Shown here piece after piece: positions 22,054-34,319 of a DNA stretch of 64,000 nucleotides. A program made the translations under genes and the position numbers. Origin of the DNA: Clonostachys chloroleuca. Its lineage: Eukaryota; Ascomycota; Sordariomycetes; Hypocreales; Bionectriaceae. The DNA lies in contig JBANAY010000004.1 of assembly GCA_037952775.1 (NCBI GenBank), positions 7,502,001-7,566,000 on the forward strand. The letters are read 5' to 3'. How positions within the stretch are numbered: position 1 is the stretch's first letter; each line of letters opens with the position of its first letter. The notes beneath the pieces were generated by a model. The model was not told the origin of the DNA. It worked only from the letters and a program-made list of their open reading frames with translations, and made no database searches.

Positions 22054-22335
22054 CTAATGCTTTTTGTTAGATTTGTTAACTGATACTGACTCTGTAGCCC
22101 TTTGAATCAGTACTTTAATTTGATGGGATGCGAAGGCGATGAACCGTGGTTGCTTCTGGAGAAAGGTTCCACCAAGCCATGACGGCCACTTGCCTTCGGT
22201 GGTACACTTGGATTTTTCGGGAGTCTCAATGATCTCCTTGAGGTAAGGAGGCACATATCTCATGTCCTTTCTAGGAGTGAAGTACTTGTTGTAAGGAGAT
22301 TTGGTCTTCGTTTTATCAAGTGTAGATACTGGCAA
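22054..22335 (-). pseudogene. Relic N-terminus resembling a carotenoid oxygenase (stilbene/carotenoid cleavage family)
   Basis: A 93-codon frame reads like the beginning of a retinal-pigment-epithelial-protein family dioxygenase. A SPYNKYFTPRKDMRYVPPYL stretch leads to ETPEKSK and then GKWPSWLGGTFL, which matches the family's entry motif 'G-x-I-P-x-W-L-x-G-x-L-x-R-N-G-P-G-x-F'. The RNGPGRF part is degraded to QKQPRF. The iron-ligand histidines of the family would lie far downstream and are not found on this strand. It is therefore a fragment. Identification rests on one motif region only. Confidence 0.4.
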
Positions 22336-22926
22336 AGAAAAGAGCTTAGCTTTTCGACCTCTGAGGTCCGGTGCGCGTGAAGATTGATCCTATAGTTAAT
22401 CCGCACCTTGTCAACCGTGGATGTTGCCAGTTTAGAGGGGGAACTCTATTATCTGTACCCGCACTTCCCGCACTATCGTTACAAATAACAGCGAGATGAC
22501 TGGTCAAGCTTGAGTCTCGACACCTCTGGACTTCTTTGGACCTCGAGGCCTCCATCGTAGTGGGCTGCTAGTTGGACGCTTGGCCATAACTGCCATGGTG
22601 GTTGCGGGGAATCCGGGGCTAAGCTAATCTCCCCGCACCCCAAGTTTCAGCTACACGTAAGTCATGAGCCAGTTGGTTTCATGGGACTGTATCATCGGCA
22701 TGCATTATCGGTGACTTGAGTGGAGAAGTTGGTCGGTGGCTTATACGAGCTGGGAAATTAGCCTGCCAGACCCGGGGATATAGGAGACTCTGAGTTCAAC
22801 GGTGCGCGACTTTGGTATATGAGGCATGCCTAGGTCGTACTTAGAGGTACCAACGAAAACACATCGCTCAGATCACGGCTTGCATCAACAGACCCAAGCC
22901 CTCTATCGTACGATCTCTTGTCCGTC
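22336..22926. other. Intergenic, no gene recognised
   Basis: Promoter side of the MFS transporter gene. No continuation of the carotenoid-oxygenase-like fragment could be found here, and no other coding frame is convincing. Confidence 0.45.
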
Positions 22927-24525
22927 ATGTCACCACCCGCTCCTTGGGTATGTCAATCTGCAATGGCTTGTAGCTATGGTGGTGATGATCATTTTGCTAA
23001 TACCGCAGCTGCTGCAATAGACATGGCCGCTCTCGTGGCGAGTTGTTCTCCTACTCAATGTTGGCATTTTCAACTTACTGGGCAATGCCTTCGCCGCCGG
23101 AGCACCTCCGCTCTTCAGTCTCATCATACAAGAGTTCCACATCACCCAAGACGAAGCATCACAATTGTCGACCTATGTTCTGCTCACCTTGGGAATTTCC
23201 GTTCGTCTGACGATCTGCTTCAAGAAAGGACAAGGAGCTCAAACTGACATATCGAAATCTAGAATATCTTCGCTCTACCGGCTGTGGCACTAATCGGCAA
23301 ACGCTATACGATCCTCCTCTCTCTCGTTTTATTCCTGGCGATGTGCATTTGGTCTGGCGAGGCAACTTCTTTCGCCTCCTTGAGAACCTCACGCATTCTC
23401 GGAGGTCTTGCTGGTGGCCTGATCGAGGCTCTTGGTCCTAGCATTGTGGTCGAGGCATTCCCTGAACACCAGCTTGCGAGGGCCATGGTGGTATACGTCG
23501 GCCTCTTGGCTGCAGGCTCTTCGCTTGGGCCACTGGTGGCTGGAGCTGTTGCCAATGGCCTCGGCGACTGGAGGTGGTACTCACGTATTCTGGCAGCCGT
23601 CATAGGCCTTAATCTCGCAGGATCCATTGTCATGCTCCCAGAGACGACTCCCGACCCTTATGAGGCAAGCGCAAACGTCGAGAGCGATAACGGCTCCGGC
23701 AAGCCGACGCAGAGCGAGAACGAAGATATACGTGCGGGGAGCGGTCGTGGGCCAACACCAGAAACTGCCTCTACTTCCTCGTCACTCGGCCGGCAGTGGC
23801 TCATGCGATCCTTCTCATTCAAGTACGTCAATCTGGACTGGAAGCTTGCTTTGCGCAGCTTCTATCAACCGCTTTCACTCATCATTCTCCCTCAAGTCTT
23901 GGTCGCCACGCTGGTATTCGGTCTCACCATTGGTTGGACGGTTTTGATCTCCATCATCGTGGCAATGAAATACGGTCAACCGCCTTTTCTATGGAGCCCT
24001 CTCGCGATTGGCCTCTTGAATGTTGGGCCACTCGTGGGCTTGCTCGTTGGTCTGCCGTTCGGTGGCGCCCTTGCAGACATCCTCTTTAACAGAGCAACCC
24101 GTCGATCTGGTGGCACCGAGAATCACCGTGCAAGATTGCCTGCGATCCTGGTTGGTGCCATTCTCAGTCCCACGGGTTGTCTGATCTTGGGGTTTGGCAT
24201 GAAGAACCTTAGCAACTGGAGTCTAGTGACCGTTGGCTGGGGAATGCTCGCATTTGGCTTGACTAGCTCTGCTAATGTGCTCCTGACATATGCTGTTGAC
24301 ACTCTGCCCGCCCGTGCAAGCCATATCGGTGCGCTCATCAACTTGACTAAGAATTGTCTCGCATTCGGTGTCTCTTATACATCTGTTAGCTGGACAGAGG
24401 CAATGGGGCCTGTTGGCCAGTTTGGTACCATGGCTGGGCTGCTCTGGTTCGCGTACTTGATGGTGATCCCGGTTTGGCTCTACAATGATGCTTTGACTCG
24501 GATGAGCTCCAAACTGTTCAGGTGA
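22927..24525 (+). CDS. MFS transporter, drug:proton antiporter-like
   Basis: Integral membrane exporter of about 487 residues. Exons fit 22927-22947 (7 codons), 23021-23200 and 23263-24525. The first helix begins WPLSWRVVLLLNVGIFNLLG, and LGISNIFALPAVALIGKR follows across the second intron. The A-motif region and RILGGLAGGLIEALGPSIV are typical of fungal DHA-type and Hol1-like transporters. A hydrophilic central loop of about 75 residues (with several acidic and serine residues) separates the two six-helix halves. The tiny first exon is the least certain part; a frame without ATG extends upstream of it. The second intron begins GTTCGT, slightly unusual. Substrate cannot be told. Confidence 0.82.
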
Positions 24526-25601
24526 ACCGATTGAACGTACAGTTGGCGACTCTTGTTGTGATGGTAAATCTTGCATAGTTCAACTAGATTAGGGCAAATT
24601 AGTAGTTCCCAACGCGACTGATGTGTATTTCACTATGTCTAAGAAAAGCACTGTTTTCACGAACGGAGCATGGGCATGAAAGCTGACGATAGTTGTTGTG
24701 GAAATGGATCGTTAGCGCATCAAAATTACCATTACGGGATTGATGATCATTGTACTGTCCAAATCTCTATGGGGATCTGAAAGATCACACACTAATCTGA
24801 GTATGTCGCCGCATTCTCCTCCTTCCCCTCTTTTCAAACTCAGTCACTGCTCATTAAAAGGCCCTGAAACGAATAATGAAGTTCCTGATCGACTACTGAT
24901 GGGATCAATAGCCCTCCAGTACATCGTCCCTACGTAGATGAAGCCGTCTCTTTTACCAATGAAGGTGGCCTCAGCATCCAGACCCGCTGCTGAACCGCGT
25001 AAGGTTTATAAGCGTCCGGGCTTGTCGCTCTGCTTGTTTTTCTGTCACTAACTCCCCCGCCGTCAGTACACTAGAAGGGATCTGCGAGTACCGCCACACG
25101 CAGGGTTGAAAAGTTCAACCTGGCCATCTGGATCTACAGGGGCTTCGTGTGATTCATCTCCGCAGTACGTAGCATCGCTTCTGTCTCGTTGGTACGAAAC
25201 GAGGCCTCGGCCTGGGGCTGGTCGTGGTAGTGGTAGACATTGCGGACCGCAATAAACTTGCATTAGCCAGTTTCATACGCGGATGTGAGCGCACGTATCG
25301 GTTAATCGAGATGTCATTATGACTTGGCTCTCCATAGTGGTGACAAATTGGCCAGTCTTGTTTGGTACAAAAAGGAGTGACTAGGGAGGGTGGCGCACCA
25401 GTCCGGGGACATAAGGACATCTCCGAAGACCCCTCATATTGCTAACTTGCCCCAGGCTAAATTCGGCACTTAGTCACGGGGTTGCATTCCAAGTCTGCTA
25501 AGGGTTATCAACTGCTTTTATAACCCTCTTATCTCCCCGAGGGGCCCTGCTGCCCAGACTTCGCCCTACACGGCAGCTGATGGAACCGAGCCGAGCCCGC
25601 C
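24526..25601. other. Intergenic, no gene recognised
   Basis: Spacer of about 1.1 kb between the MFS transporter and the Zn2Cys6 regulator. Only short overlapping frames are present, none with a recognisable domain. Confidence 0.5.
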
Positions 25602-28341
25602 ATGGCAGATGCGAGTCCATCCCAACAAGCTGCACAGGAGACGGCTTCTCGGAAGCGGAAGAGGATCCCAATTGCGTGTGGGTCTTGCAGAGCACGCAAA
25701 TCAAGAGTGAGTCTGCTATCCGCCCCCACATTTTCTGTCCGGAGAGTCGATCGCGACGTATGATGCTGTGAGCTGATCGAGTTTGTGAGACAGTGCGATG
25801 GACAGAGGCCAAAGTGCTCAGCATGTGCGAGTCAGGATCTCGAGTGTGTATATGCGTCTATTGCTGGGGACAACGCTCAGGTGCCTAAGATGTTTGTCAA
25901 ACCCATCTTTCCCCTAATGTGCCTTACTCAGATCTGCAATGCAGTTTTCTTGATCTTGTTGAGTCACGTCTGGCATCTGTGGAGAGCGATCTCCATGAGC
26001 TCAAATCTCAATTTGCTGCAATGAATACCAACGGCATACCTAGACAGGAGCTCAACTACGCTCCGTCTGCACAGGCCAACAACGGCGGATCAGAGTCCGT
26101 GTCATTAGATGATCATAACGGTGACCTGGACCAAGAGAGGTCCCCCGATGGAACTGACGGAGTCGGTACGATTGAATTCACTGACGAAGAGAGCTGGGAA
26201 TATTTCGGTTTGTTTGATAGTCGTATCTACCGAACAGTTGAACATCCGATGACTAAGTAATCTGATATAGGCCCGTCATCGAACATAGCATTTACACGCA
26301 TCATCCGACGAGCGTTAGCCCTGGCAATGAACTTACAGGAATCGCAAGAGTCCTTGCCTCCAGCAACTTCCAGGCCTCGAATCTATAAGAACACCTTGAC
26401 CGTTTCTCGACCGCAGTCTCCTCCCAAGAAAGGTGCCGCCTCTTGGACCTCAAGTAAAATCGACGCGAGCCTTCTTCCCAAAGAAGAACACATGTCCAGT
26501 CTTGTTCGACAATTTTTTAGTGACACCGGGATGCTATTCCCTTACATAAATGAGCAGAGGTTCTGGGAGACATACTCGAAACTCCAAAAATTTGGGCCAA
26601 CGGGTGTTCGGAAGTCGTGGCTTGGGTTGTTGAACATGATAATGGCCATGGCGACTAGCACGCGGGCTCGCAGAGACGTTGACATGGAGCAGCGCTATTC
26701 ACAGTCGGAGGTCTATTTCAATCGAGCCAGAACGCTGTGTCTGGATCAAATGAATCCTGAAGCTAGCGTCGAAGCCGGTGAGACGTCTTCGCTATCAATA
26801 ATGAAGTATACATGGAGTCTCTGACATGATGATTGCAGTGCAAGTGATGATTCTCATCACGCAGTACCTGCAAGGAACACAACGTTCCATCAAAACCTGG
26901 GCAATTCATGGATTAGCGGTGAAGATGGCCTTTCAACTCGGTCTCCAGTCGGAACAGGTGCTCGACAGGTTTGACCCTCTTGAAAGAGAAACTAGAATTC
27001 GGACGTGGTACGGCTGTGCTGCCTTGGACCGGTGAGAGCAAGATACCACTCAATTCTGAGACTTGAGGCGAAAGCTTTTCTAATAGACGGCAGATCTCTC
27101 AGTGTGACGTTTGGACGACCGCCCAGCATCCCCGAAGCTTTCATTCGGGTCCGAATGCCCTGTCACTTTATCGAGTCCCAGACACAGAACAAAGCTCCAT
27201 TGGCTTGGGGCGCAGAGGAGCGCAGCACCATGTTTTGGAACGCTACAATGTACGTGCAGCTCTATGAACCACCCATGTCACAGACTAAATTAAGGCTCTT
27301 CTGTAGAGGCTTGTATAGAATCAGCGCCGTTATCATCCAAGATCTCTATGGAAGTAACATCGGTGTCAAAGACGCCTCTGAAGTGGAAGATATTGCCTCT
27401 ACCATCATCCAGGTAGAGCGCCAGCTTACTAACTGGCAGATGTCACTGCCAGACAGCATGAAGCTTGTGGCGATACAAGACCTTCAGGCTGCAGAAGGCA
27501 ACGTTTTGCACTGGAAGTTCCGAGTAATCCTATCTTTGCGATATCACAGTATACGCATCATGTGTCATCGACCAATATTGAAACATTATATGGAACTGAT
27601 AGACGATAAGAAAAACTCCTCTGGTGCAACTCTGCAGCATATCGGCCAACTAAGCAAGACAGCCTGCTTGGATTCAGCCCGGGCAATCATTGGGCTCGTG
27701 AGCACCTGCACCGCTTCCTCTGGCGATGACGGGGTTCGGCGTACCTCGGCGCGTGGTGGTTCACTCTTTATTATAGTAGGTTATGCCGATGGAAACCAGA
27801 TTTGAATATGTGCCCTGACAACCATGACCAGCATTCAATGCAGCCCTCACAATAGCAGCCATCATTCTCACACAACACGTCTCAGCATCACAATATTCAC
27901 AAGGCCAAAACTTGGAAGAGACAACATCTCTTGATAGAGATCTCGAAAGGGCCATCCAAGCCATGGTACGAATTGACTCCCGCAACGCAATGTTGAATAA
28001 ATGCGTCAAGTTCACAAGTACTCTTCGACATCTGCTTCAAGGTCTACAGTCGAGTACGTTTTGGAAGCCATTATCCAGAGATCACACAGCATGCACCGCT
28101 AACGTTGTTTCCTCAAGACTCCCTCGAAGACTCTATTGGTTTTTCGGGTATAGGTGTAGGACAAGAGTCCATGACCAACATGGACGGCGACTTGAGCTAC
28201 CACAATGGACCACTTAGCTCCATGATGAACGACTTTTTCTCGTCAACCTTTGACTTTCATGACGTGGCTACCCACTCTGGGGATCTTCTCATGTCACCAA
28301 ACTTCTTATATAACTTTAGCCAAAGAGACGAGCCTTGGTAA
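25602..28341 (+). CDS. Zn2Cys6 transcription factor with fungal-specific TF domain, one frameshift
   Basis: Nuclear regulator of about 740 residues. The zinc cluster is split by an intron: ACGSCRARKSR (exon 25602-25706) joins CDGQRPKCSACASQDLEC (from 25794). A coiled-coil linker follows (DLVESRLASVESDLHELKSQ). The exact ends of the second intron, between about 25870 and 25965, are uncertain. Later exons fit 26271-26777, 26839-27031, 27094-27249, 27307-27775, 27832-28053 and 28118-28341. The regulatory domain has the classic LFPYINEQRFW, then ALDRSLSVTFGRPPSIPE across an intron, and AWWFTLYYTFNAAL near the end. Between GDDG and AYLGAWWF exactly one base is missing, at a gggg run (27731-27734). 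With that base every later exon phase agrees, so error or recent loss is likely. Target genes unknown. Confidence 0.8.
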
Positions 28342-29071
28342 CTATGCCATTTGTATCAGAGTCTGTTCTAATTTCAATGCGAATATGACCCAACGATAGC
28401 TGGTCACCGTGACCCCGAGACCTCCAACATCGCCTTGTGAATCGCCAGGTCCCATTCCTGTTCCATCTTCTCTTCTGCATCGTATCCATAAGCCCAATGT
28501 TGTGTGTGCGGATCATTTCACTGATTGGGCTGCTCTAGAAGAGGCGACCTTCGACTTCAGGTCGCATGGCTTTGCCCCGCGCTCGCTGCTCAGGGTAAGC
28601 TGTATCAGATGATGCCAAAGTTAGAGCTCGCATCACAAAGGGCTCTTCTAACACGAATGATGCGGGAAATGGCGGACATGGCGGATGCGACAAGAGGTTA
28701 ATTATGGTCCATCTCTATTATGGCCTAGAACTAAAGACTGTTAGTACTCTTAAGTAGGTATTTATTAATAGTTGAGTCTGAAGATGTATTTTCTTATGGA
28801 TCGTGTGTTCTGTTACTCGCCTTGGATTACCCATCATTCTTTTATTAGGACTCCCTTCGCTTATCGTAGCCTCCCGAAGAAGAAATGCGGGGCTGCCTAA
28901 GAAAATCAGGCTAATTTGGCTGGTGCGTAATAATGCATGATAACGGCCACCCCTCTCTCTCTTCCAAACCTACCTACCTCAACTCGTTTGACGTCAAATT
29001 CCCATCTCATCCTTTCTAAGCAGACTGCAAGACCGCTTGATCTTCGGTGGATAGCCTTGTCGATCCACAGA
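28342..29071. other. Intergenic, no gene recognised
   Basis: Spacer between two Zn2Cys6 regulator genes on the same strand. A continuous frame extends upstream of the next gene's ATG at 29072 to 28937, but its 45 residues show no conserved feature. Confidence 0.45.
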
Positions 29072-30669
29072 ATGCCCCTTGAACAGTCCTCATGGCCCAA
29101 TCCCGCGCTACCGGAGAGTTCCGTCAGTCCATGCCGCTCCAGAAATGGCTGTCAGCAGTGCCGCCAGCGTAAGAGAAAATGCGACGAGCAGCATCCGCGT
29201 TGCTTGGCCTGCATCGAGAGAGGCCTCCCCTGTAACTGGCAACGGAATCCGAGTCGACGGCGCCAGCTCGCTCGGCGCTCTCACAACTTCAACAAGGACT
29301 TCACGCTTCCCCAGGAGATGCAGCCTTTGGTGACAGTGTTTGCTGTACCATCAACTCCCATCCAAGAGCGACTTTTATCTTACTTTCATACCAATGGTCC
29401 CCTGTGGCTGACCTCTGGCGGCAATGTCGAAGCCTCTTCAGGCGTCATTATCCCGGTCGCCCTTCAAAGCCCTTTGATTATGAATTGTGTCTTGACGGTA
29501 GCCGCAGGCGACTTGGGCAAATACCAACCAGCAAATACTGATATGACCAGCTTGGCGTGCGGATTCTACGGACAGGCCGTAGCAGGCATCCATTCAGCGC
29601 TCAAAAATGAACTCTCGCCTACACTGCAACCGGCCTCATACTCACCAGAAAAGCCAGCCTCAGAGTCCGGCAGCAGTAATCATAATTCCCTTAATGTTCG
29701 GGGTGCTCAGCTAGGAGACGAGCTGCTTTTAGCGGTTATTTTACTCTGCGTTCACGAGGTAAGATTTTCTTGACTAATAGAGCATTATAGAGAATTCCCA
29801 GAACTAAAATAAGTATGCAGGCAGTGAATTTCTCTACGATTAGTCGGATATTCCCCCATCTGGTCGCTGCTGTCACTCTATGTAACGACCATCCCTTCGC
29901 CGGCGACACACGAAATACCGAACTAAGGGGCCTATTCTTCGAAGTCCTTTGTTACTTATTAACTCTGACGTCCTTCTCTCACGGCCATAGCCTTCCACTC
30001 CATCTAATTACCCCTCGAGTCTTTACTACACTATTCTCCGCACCTGACGGCTACAAAGGTGTTTTGCTTGGGAATCAATGCCGTGAAATCTTCTCGCTTA
30101 TTCTTCGAGTATCGATGCTACAAAGGCGCTTAACCTCGCCTTACGATCTTGATGAGACGAGCGCTGTGGAGCTCAGAGACTTGAAGTCTCAACTTGAGCG
30201 AGGTTTCACTACCAATGTCCGAAAGGATGAAGCAGCAGCTTGTGATGAAATAGCAATTTCAGAGCTTTATCGACTTGCCTGCCTGATATATGTCGAGAAG
30301 ATGCTTGACGCTGAAAGAAAAGACAACTCCGAAGCTATGCAAAACAAGATGGCACTCTTTATATCAACTCTCAATTCTGTCCCACCATCATCACCAGCGA
30401 ACAACATTCTTACCTGGCCCTTGTTCGTGGCTGGCATGTCATCTGTGGTTCCCTCGCATCGCCGACTTATCATAGGGAGATTGAAGAGAAACTATGAGTC
30501 CTGGTGGAGATCTGATATTCTGAGTAAGAGTGCGGATTTGTTATCGCAGAAATGGAAACAGGACGACAGTATCGAGGATGGCACAATCTCGCGGCGCACA
30601 GGAACTATTGCTACGCAGTGGCCGGGAATTGGGAACCATATGGCCGACTTCCCGGTGGCCTTGCTATAA
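29072..30669 (+). CDS. Zn2Cys6 transcription factor (Fungal_trans_2-like)
   Basis: Regulator of about 511 residues in two exons, 29072-29758 and 29821-30669, in phase. The zinc cluster is NGCQQCRQRKRKCDEQHPRC followed by CIERGLPCNW, near residues 26-55, with a basic run RRRQLARR after it. The remainder is helical and fits the second type of fungal regulatory domain: LLAVILLCVHE at the exon junction, then a Leu-rich second half with LYRLACLIYVEKML and a C-terminal SWWRSD segment, as in acriflavine-sensitivity-type regulators. The start was set at 29072, close to the zinc cluster; an upstream in-frame ATG at 28937 would add 45 residues. The neighbour on the left is another regulator on the same strand. 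Targets are unknown. Confidence 0.82.
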
Positions 30670-31430
30670 TCCATTAGTATTAACGTCGTATTATTTCAAG
30701 GCAAATTCCTTAACTGCGAAAAATAGGAAATAAGCCTAGCATGGCTTTTATGCTCTGATATGTTTTGCATTATGCGATCAGACCACCGTGGCAGTCAACC
30801 ACCTCCCCAGGCGCTGTATCAAAATATATAGAAGGTACATAAAGCCATATAATCATCAATATCACACCCCATCAAACTATTCTTGCCCAGAAAATAGATC
30901 TTTATCTGTTAATTTTTTTTGGAAAAAAAAAAATGAAAGTAAAATTATAATTAAAAAATTCCCAAAAAATTCCTCGTTTCTGCTAAATAAAAGTGACTCT
31001 CAGTGTGCACAGAGGTGGTTGACTATGTAGTCAAGAGCGGTGGTTCGATAGCAATCCCTATGTTTATTATGACAACATAAAGTGCCCTTATATTGCCAGT
31101 AGAAGTATGCGGATAACTGGAAAATATTACCAATATCGCCCGTCCCATCCTCCACGAGGGAGGAGTGTGTAATCCGCTACTCATTGTGATGAGATGTCGG
31201 CTCTGGCATCTTTCATTGCTCTTTTTCACGTTATACTCGAACTATCTCCTGCGTAATCCGCTACCCAGATAAAGACAAATATTTGTCACACACTGCGGTT
31301 GTGGAATCTTCACGTGCCCTGTGAATTACATCCTTGACGTATTGTGTCTGGTAAGTATAAGGTATCATGGCTACTGATTCTCTTAGCATAACAGCATAAT
31401 TTTGTACCGCCTCCCTAGTATATGTCCTAC
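30670..31430. other. Intergenic, no gene recognised
   Basis: Convergent gap between a regulator (plus) and the permease (minus). It has an A/T-rich tract near 30905-30975 and two copies of a short 'gtaatccgctac' word near 31172 and 31252. No gene. Confidence 0.5.
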
Positions 31431-33140
31431 TTATCCCTCGATATCCTTCGCGACCTTGGTGGCACTGGCTACAGCAGCCGCAGAGCCAAGCTCCTCGCCC
31501 TCGATGATCTGCATAATATCCGTAACCGGAGGCCCTTCAAAGCTCTTGCGGCCCCTCAAGATATAATACACTACACTGATGACCGCAAATCCAACAAACA
31601 CAACGCTTGTGTAGTTCATGCTGCTCGCCGTAACCGGAAGCTGGGCGGGGAAAGAGAAGAGAACGAAGGCCACGACGACCCAGCAGACTGATACAAGGTT
31701 AAGTAGATAACCAAATTTTCCGAGCGAGAGAAGGTGGAATGTTGGACTAGGCGTCTTCCACGAAGGAGAGAGATGAGGACGGGAGAAACAAAGGATGCGG
31801 ATAGACAAATACACGTTGCTCCAGTAAACGCGTTGAAAGCCGCTGCTGATCCAAAGTAAATGCAACCCATGGAAGCAATGACGAGTGAGCTGAGGCCCAA
31901 AGCGTACGCAGGGACCTGGAGGCTGTGGTGTATCTTCCTCCAATGCAAAGATCCTGGGATAGCGCCATCACGGGCAAAAGCGTAAGTACAGCGAGAGGAG
32001 GCTGTGAGCGCGGCGATCCCCGCAAAGAGCATAGTTCCAATAACCCCGATTAGAAGACCCAGTCCAGCAGCTGGCGAGCCAGTTGCTCTGGCGAAAAGAA
32101 ATCCAATTGGCATGCCGTTCGTTTCGTTGAGAAGGTAGTCGATATCAGGGAGAACGAAGAGAATGGGGATGAGGAAGGCAATTCCGGTGATGCCGGCGGC
32201 TACCACGGATAACACAATAGCCTTGGGGACTTCCTTTTGTGGGTTTTGCACCTCCTCGCACATGGCGGCGATCATTCCATAACCTGTCAGGGTATATGTT
32301 GCCTGCAACAGCCCGATACCGAACGACCATCCGCTAGGCCTATCGTAAAGTGTTAGGAAAGAAATTTTCCAGGAAGGGGAGTAAGATACTCACATTCCAC
32401 TTCTCGACGTGTCAAAGTTGGTGAACACAAACTCGGCGGACCGTTTCTCTTTGGACATGACTAGCAAAGTGATCATGATGACCATACAAGAGATTACTGT
32501 CCAGTAGACGCAGAGCTTGTTGACCAGGGCGAGGTACTTGACACCAAATAGGTTGACAAGCAGACAAAGCAATAAGACTCCCCAGAATGTCAGAACAGTT
32601 TGCCAGGGCGTGGGGACAAACCCAGCATCGAAGAGAGAGACCCCAGAGAGAATGAGCTGTGCTCCTCCAAAAGTGATGGCGCAAGTCGACATCCAGTTTC
32701 CCACAAGCAATAACCAACCAGTAACCCACGAAGTGATGGAAGCGTACTTGGGCTTAGACAAAATGTAAGACCAGTAGTACAGGCCACCAGCGGTCGGATA
32801 GCACGCGCAAATCTCAGCAAGGGAAGCGGCGATTGACAGCGAGATGAAGGTGACAAGCAACCAACCATAGACAATGGTGACGGGTCCACCATTTACAAGG
32901 GGGAGGGCCATTGTCGTACTTAGGCCAAATGGAGCTGCAATAATCGCGAACGACCTAAGAAGACCAAAGATGTCAGAAGGAGACTTTTCCACAGGTCCAA
33001 CGTCCGCCTGCTACTTACAGCCCGAAAATACTTAGTAGACTCAGGCGACGAGGTAGTTCCGCCTCGTAGCCCATTCTGTTAAGCTGATCATCGGCCGCTT
33101 GGCGAGCCTTGCCTATGCCAGCTTCAGGAGGAACTGCCAT
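31431..33140 (-). CDS. Amino-acid/GABA-type permease (APC family), one frameshift
   Basis: Membrane transporter of about 530 residues, close to the Uga4/GABA and choline permease group. Exons on the minus strand: 33140-33019, 32954-32394 and 32339-31431. The N-terminus RRLSLLSIFGLSFAIIAAPFG spans the first intron and is typical. Next come NGGPVTIVYGWLLV, then AEICACYPTAGGLYYW, a family hallmark, and in the second half TGYGMIAAMCEEVQNPQKEVP, another hallmark. Near 31716-31730 the frame changes: RRLVQHSTFS runs off, while LGKFGYLLNLVSVCWVVVAF continues one base off. A single missing base explains it, and the corrected total is divisible by three. It lies next to the amine oxidase region and could import an amine or amino acid, which is an inference from position. 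Confidence 0.82.
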
Positions 33141-34319
33141 GGTCGTTCAGCAATGTTTTGAAGCAAGAATATGGTATTCGTGTTGTTTAACGACGTGGTT
33201 GTCTTTGTATCTAGGTAAGCGCCTGTATAAATCAAAACCACAACGTACTTACTCATGGTTGGTTTTATACTCAAAACGAAGCATCACGCGAAGGAGAACT
33301 CCATTGTCACGGTTCATAGCATGAGCGGAGAACATAGCCCAGGAGCTTGCCATATTAGGTTTTCCATTGCCGCCGTCTTTTGCCCTGATAACAACGGGCA
33401 CGCACATGCGAGTAGCGCGAGAGCCGGCGACTCAGAGTTCACTAGGTGGTGGGCCGGTTAAAGGGAGCATGTCGTGAACCGGCCAATGGAGACTCATAGA
33501 CGCCCACCCTTATCAGCAGCAGCCAAGTGACCCAATTCAAGCCTCGCCTAGACAAACCTATCCCGCATTCTGGTATCTCCTAGACTTTACGGCCGGTTAA
33601 AGTGAGAGTGCGGGGTAACCTGCTAAGAATATGCCTAGTTAGGTGAAGTCTGGGCTGGATCACGAAGGGTCTCGGACTTGCGATAGCCTCGTGCCGTCTG
33701 GGCCGTGATCCTGGTAACTGACTCACTGCTCTCGTCCTCCGACCATTCCATATTGCTTTTTTTGCTCCTTCAATCTCAATACCTTCGCTAGCCTAATTTT
33801 GTTACGGAGAAGACGGCGATATCTCCAGCCCAGGACTTCTGGTTGACGTCCCATGACGCTGATGACGTTTGAAGTGGGGATTACATTACCAGACATCCAT
33901 GTCTTCCAAAAGCTGTAAATGAGATAAGAGAAATGAGAGATTTCGCGGATTGTACAGGGAATATTTCAGTAGTCCGAACAATTTTAGGTTCTACACGAGA
34001 AAAGCATCATAAAATATCTCACAAGCAGCTTATCTCCTCACACCAGGCATCATCTTGGTAACATTTCTCTAAGAGTTCTTGTCTCAGAAAGCCATGCAGG
34101 AGCAATGATTCATATTCTTTTCCCAGGAGTAGTTGGGAGTACATGATGATGATGAGCATCCGCGTCACTCTGAGGTACTCGATTGTCCCTTGAATAGATT
34201 GAAACGGAAGAACGTAGCAATAGCAACAAATCGTGTACTACTCTTTCAGTAACTATGTTTAGTAAAACCACCTATTTCACGATACGGTCTACATAAAACC
34301 TGCCCACACATCAAACTCC
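33141..34319. other. Intergenic, no gene recognised
   Basis: Promoter of the permease and 3' flank of the copper amine oxidase. Two copies of the word 'gccggttaaag' occur near 33451 and 33591. No coding frame is supported. Confidence 0.5.

Noticed and set aside
28937..29071. In-frame ATG 45 codons upstream of the regulator at 29072
   Set aside because: The added residues are not conserved-looking and the zinc cluster normally lies near the N-terminus; kept only as an alternative start.
30905..30975. A/T-rich tract as a replication origin or centromere element
   Set aside because: Too short and without a recognisable consensus; similar tracts occur elsewhere in the window.
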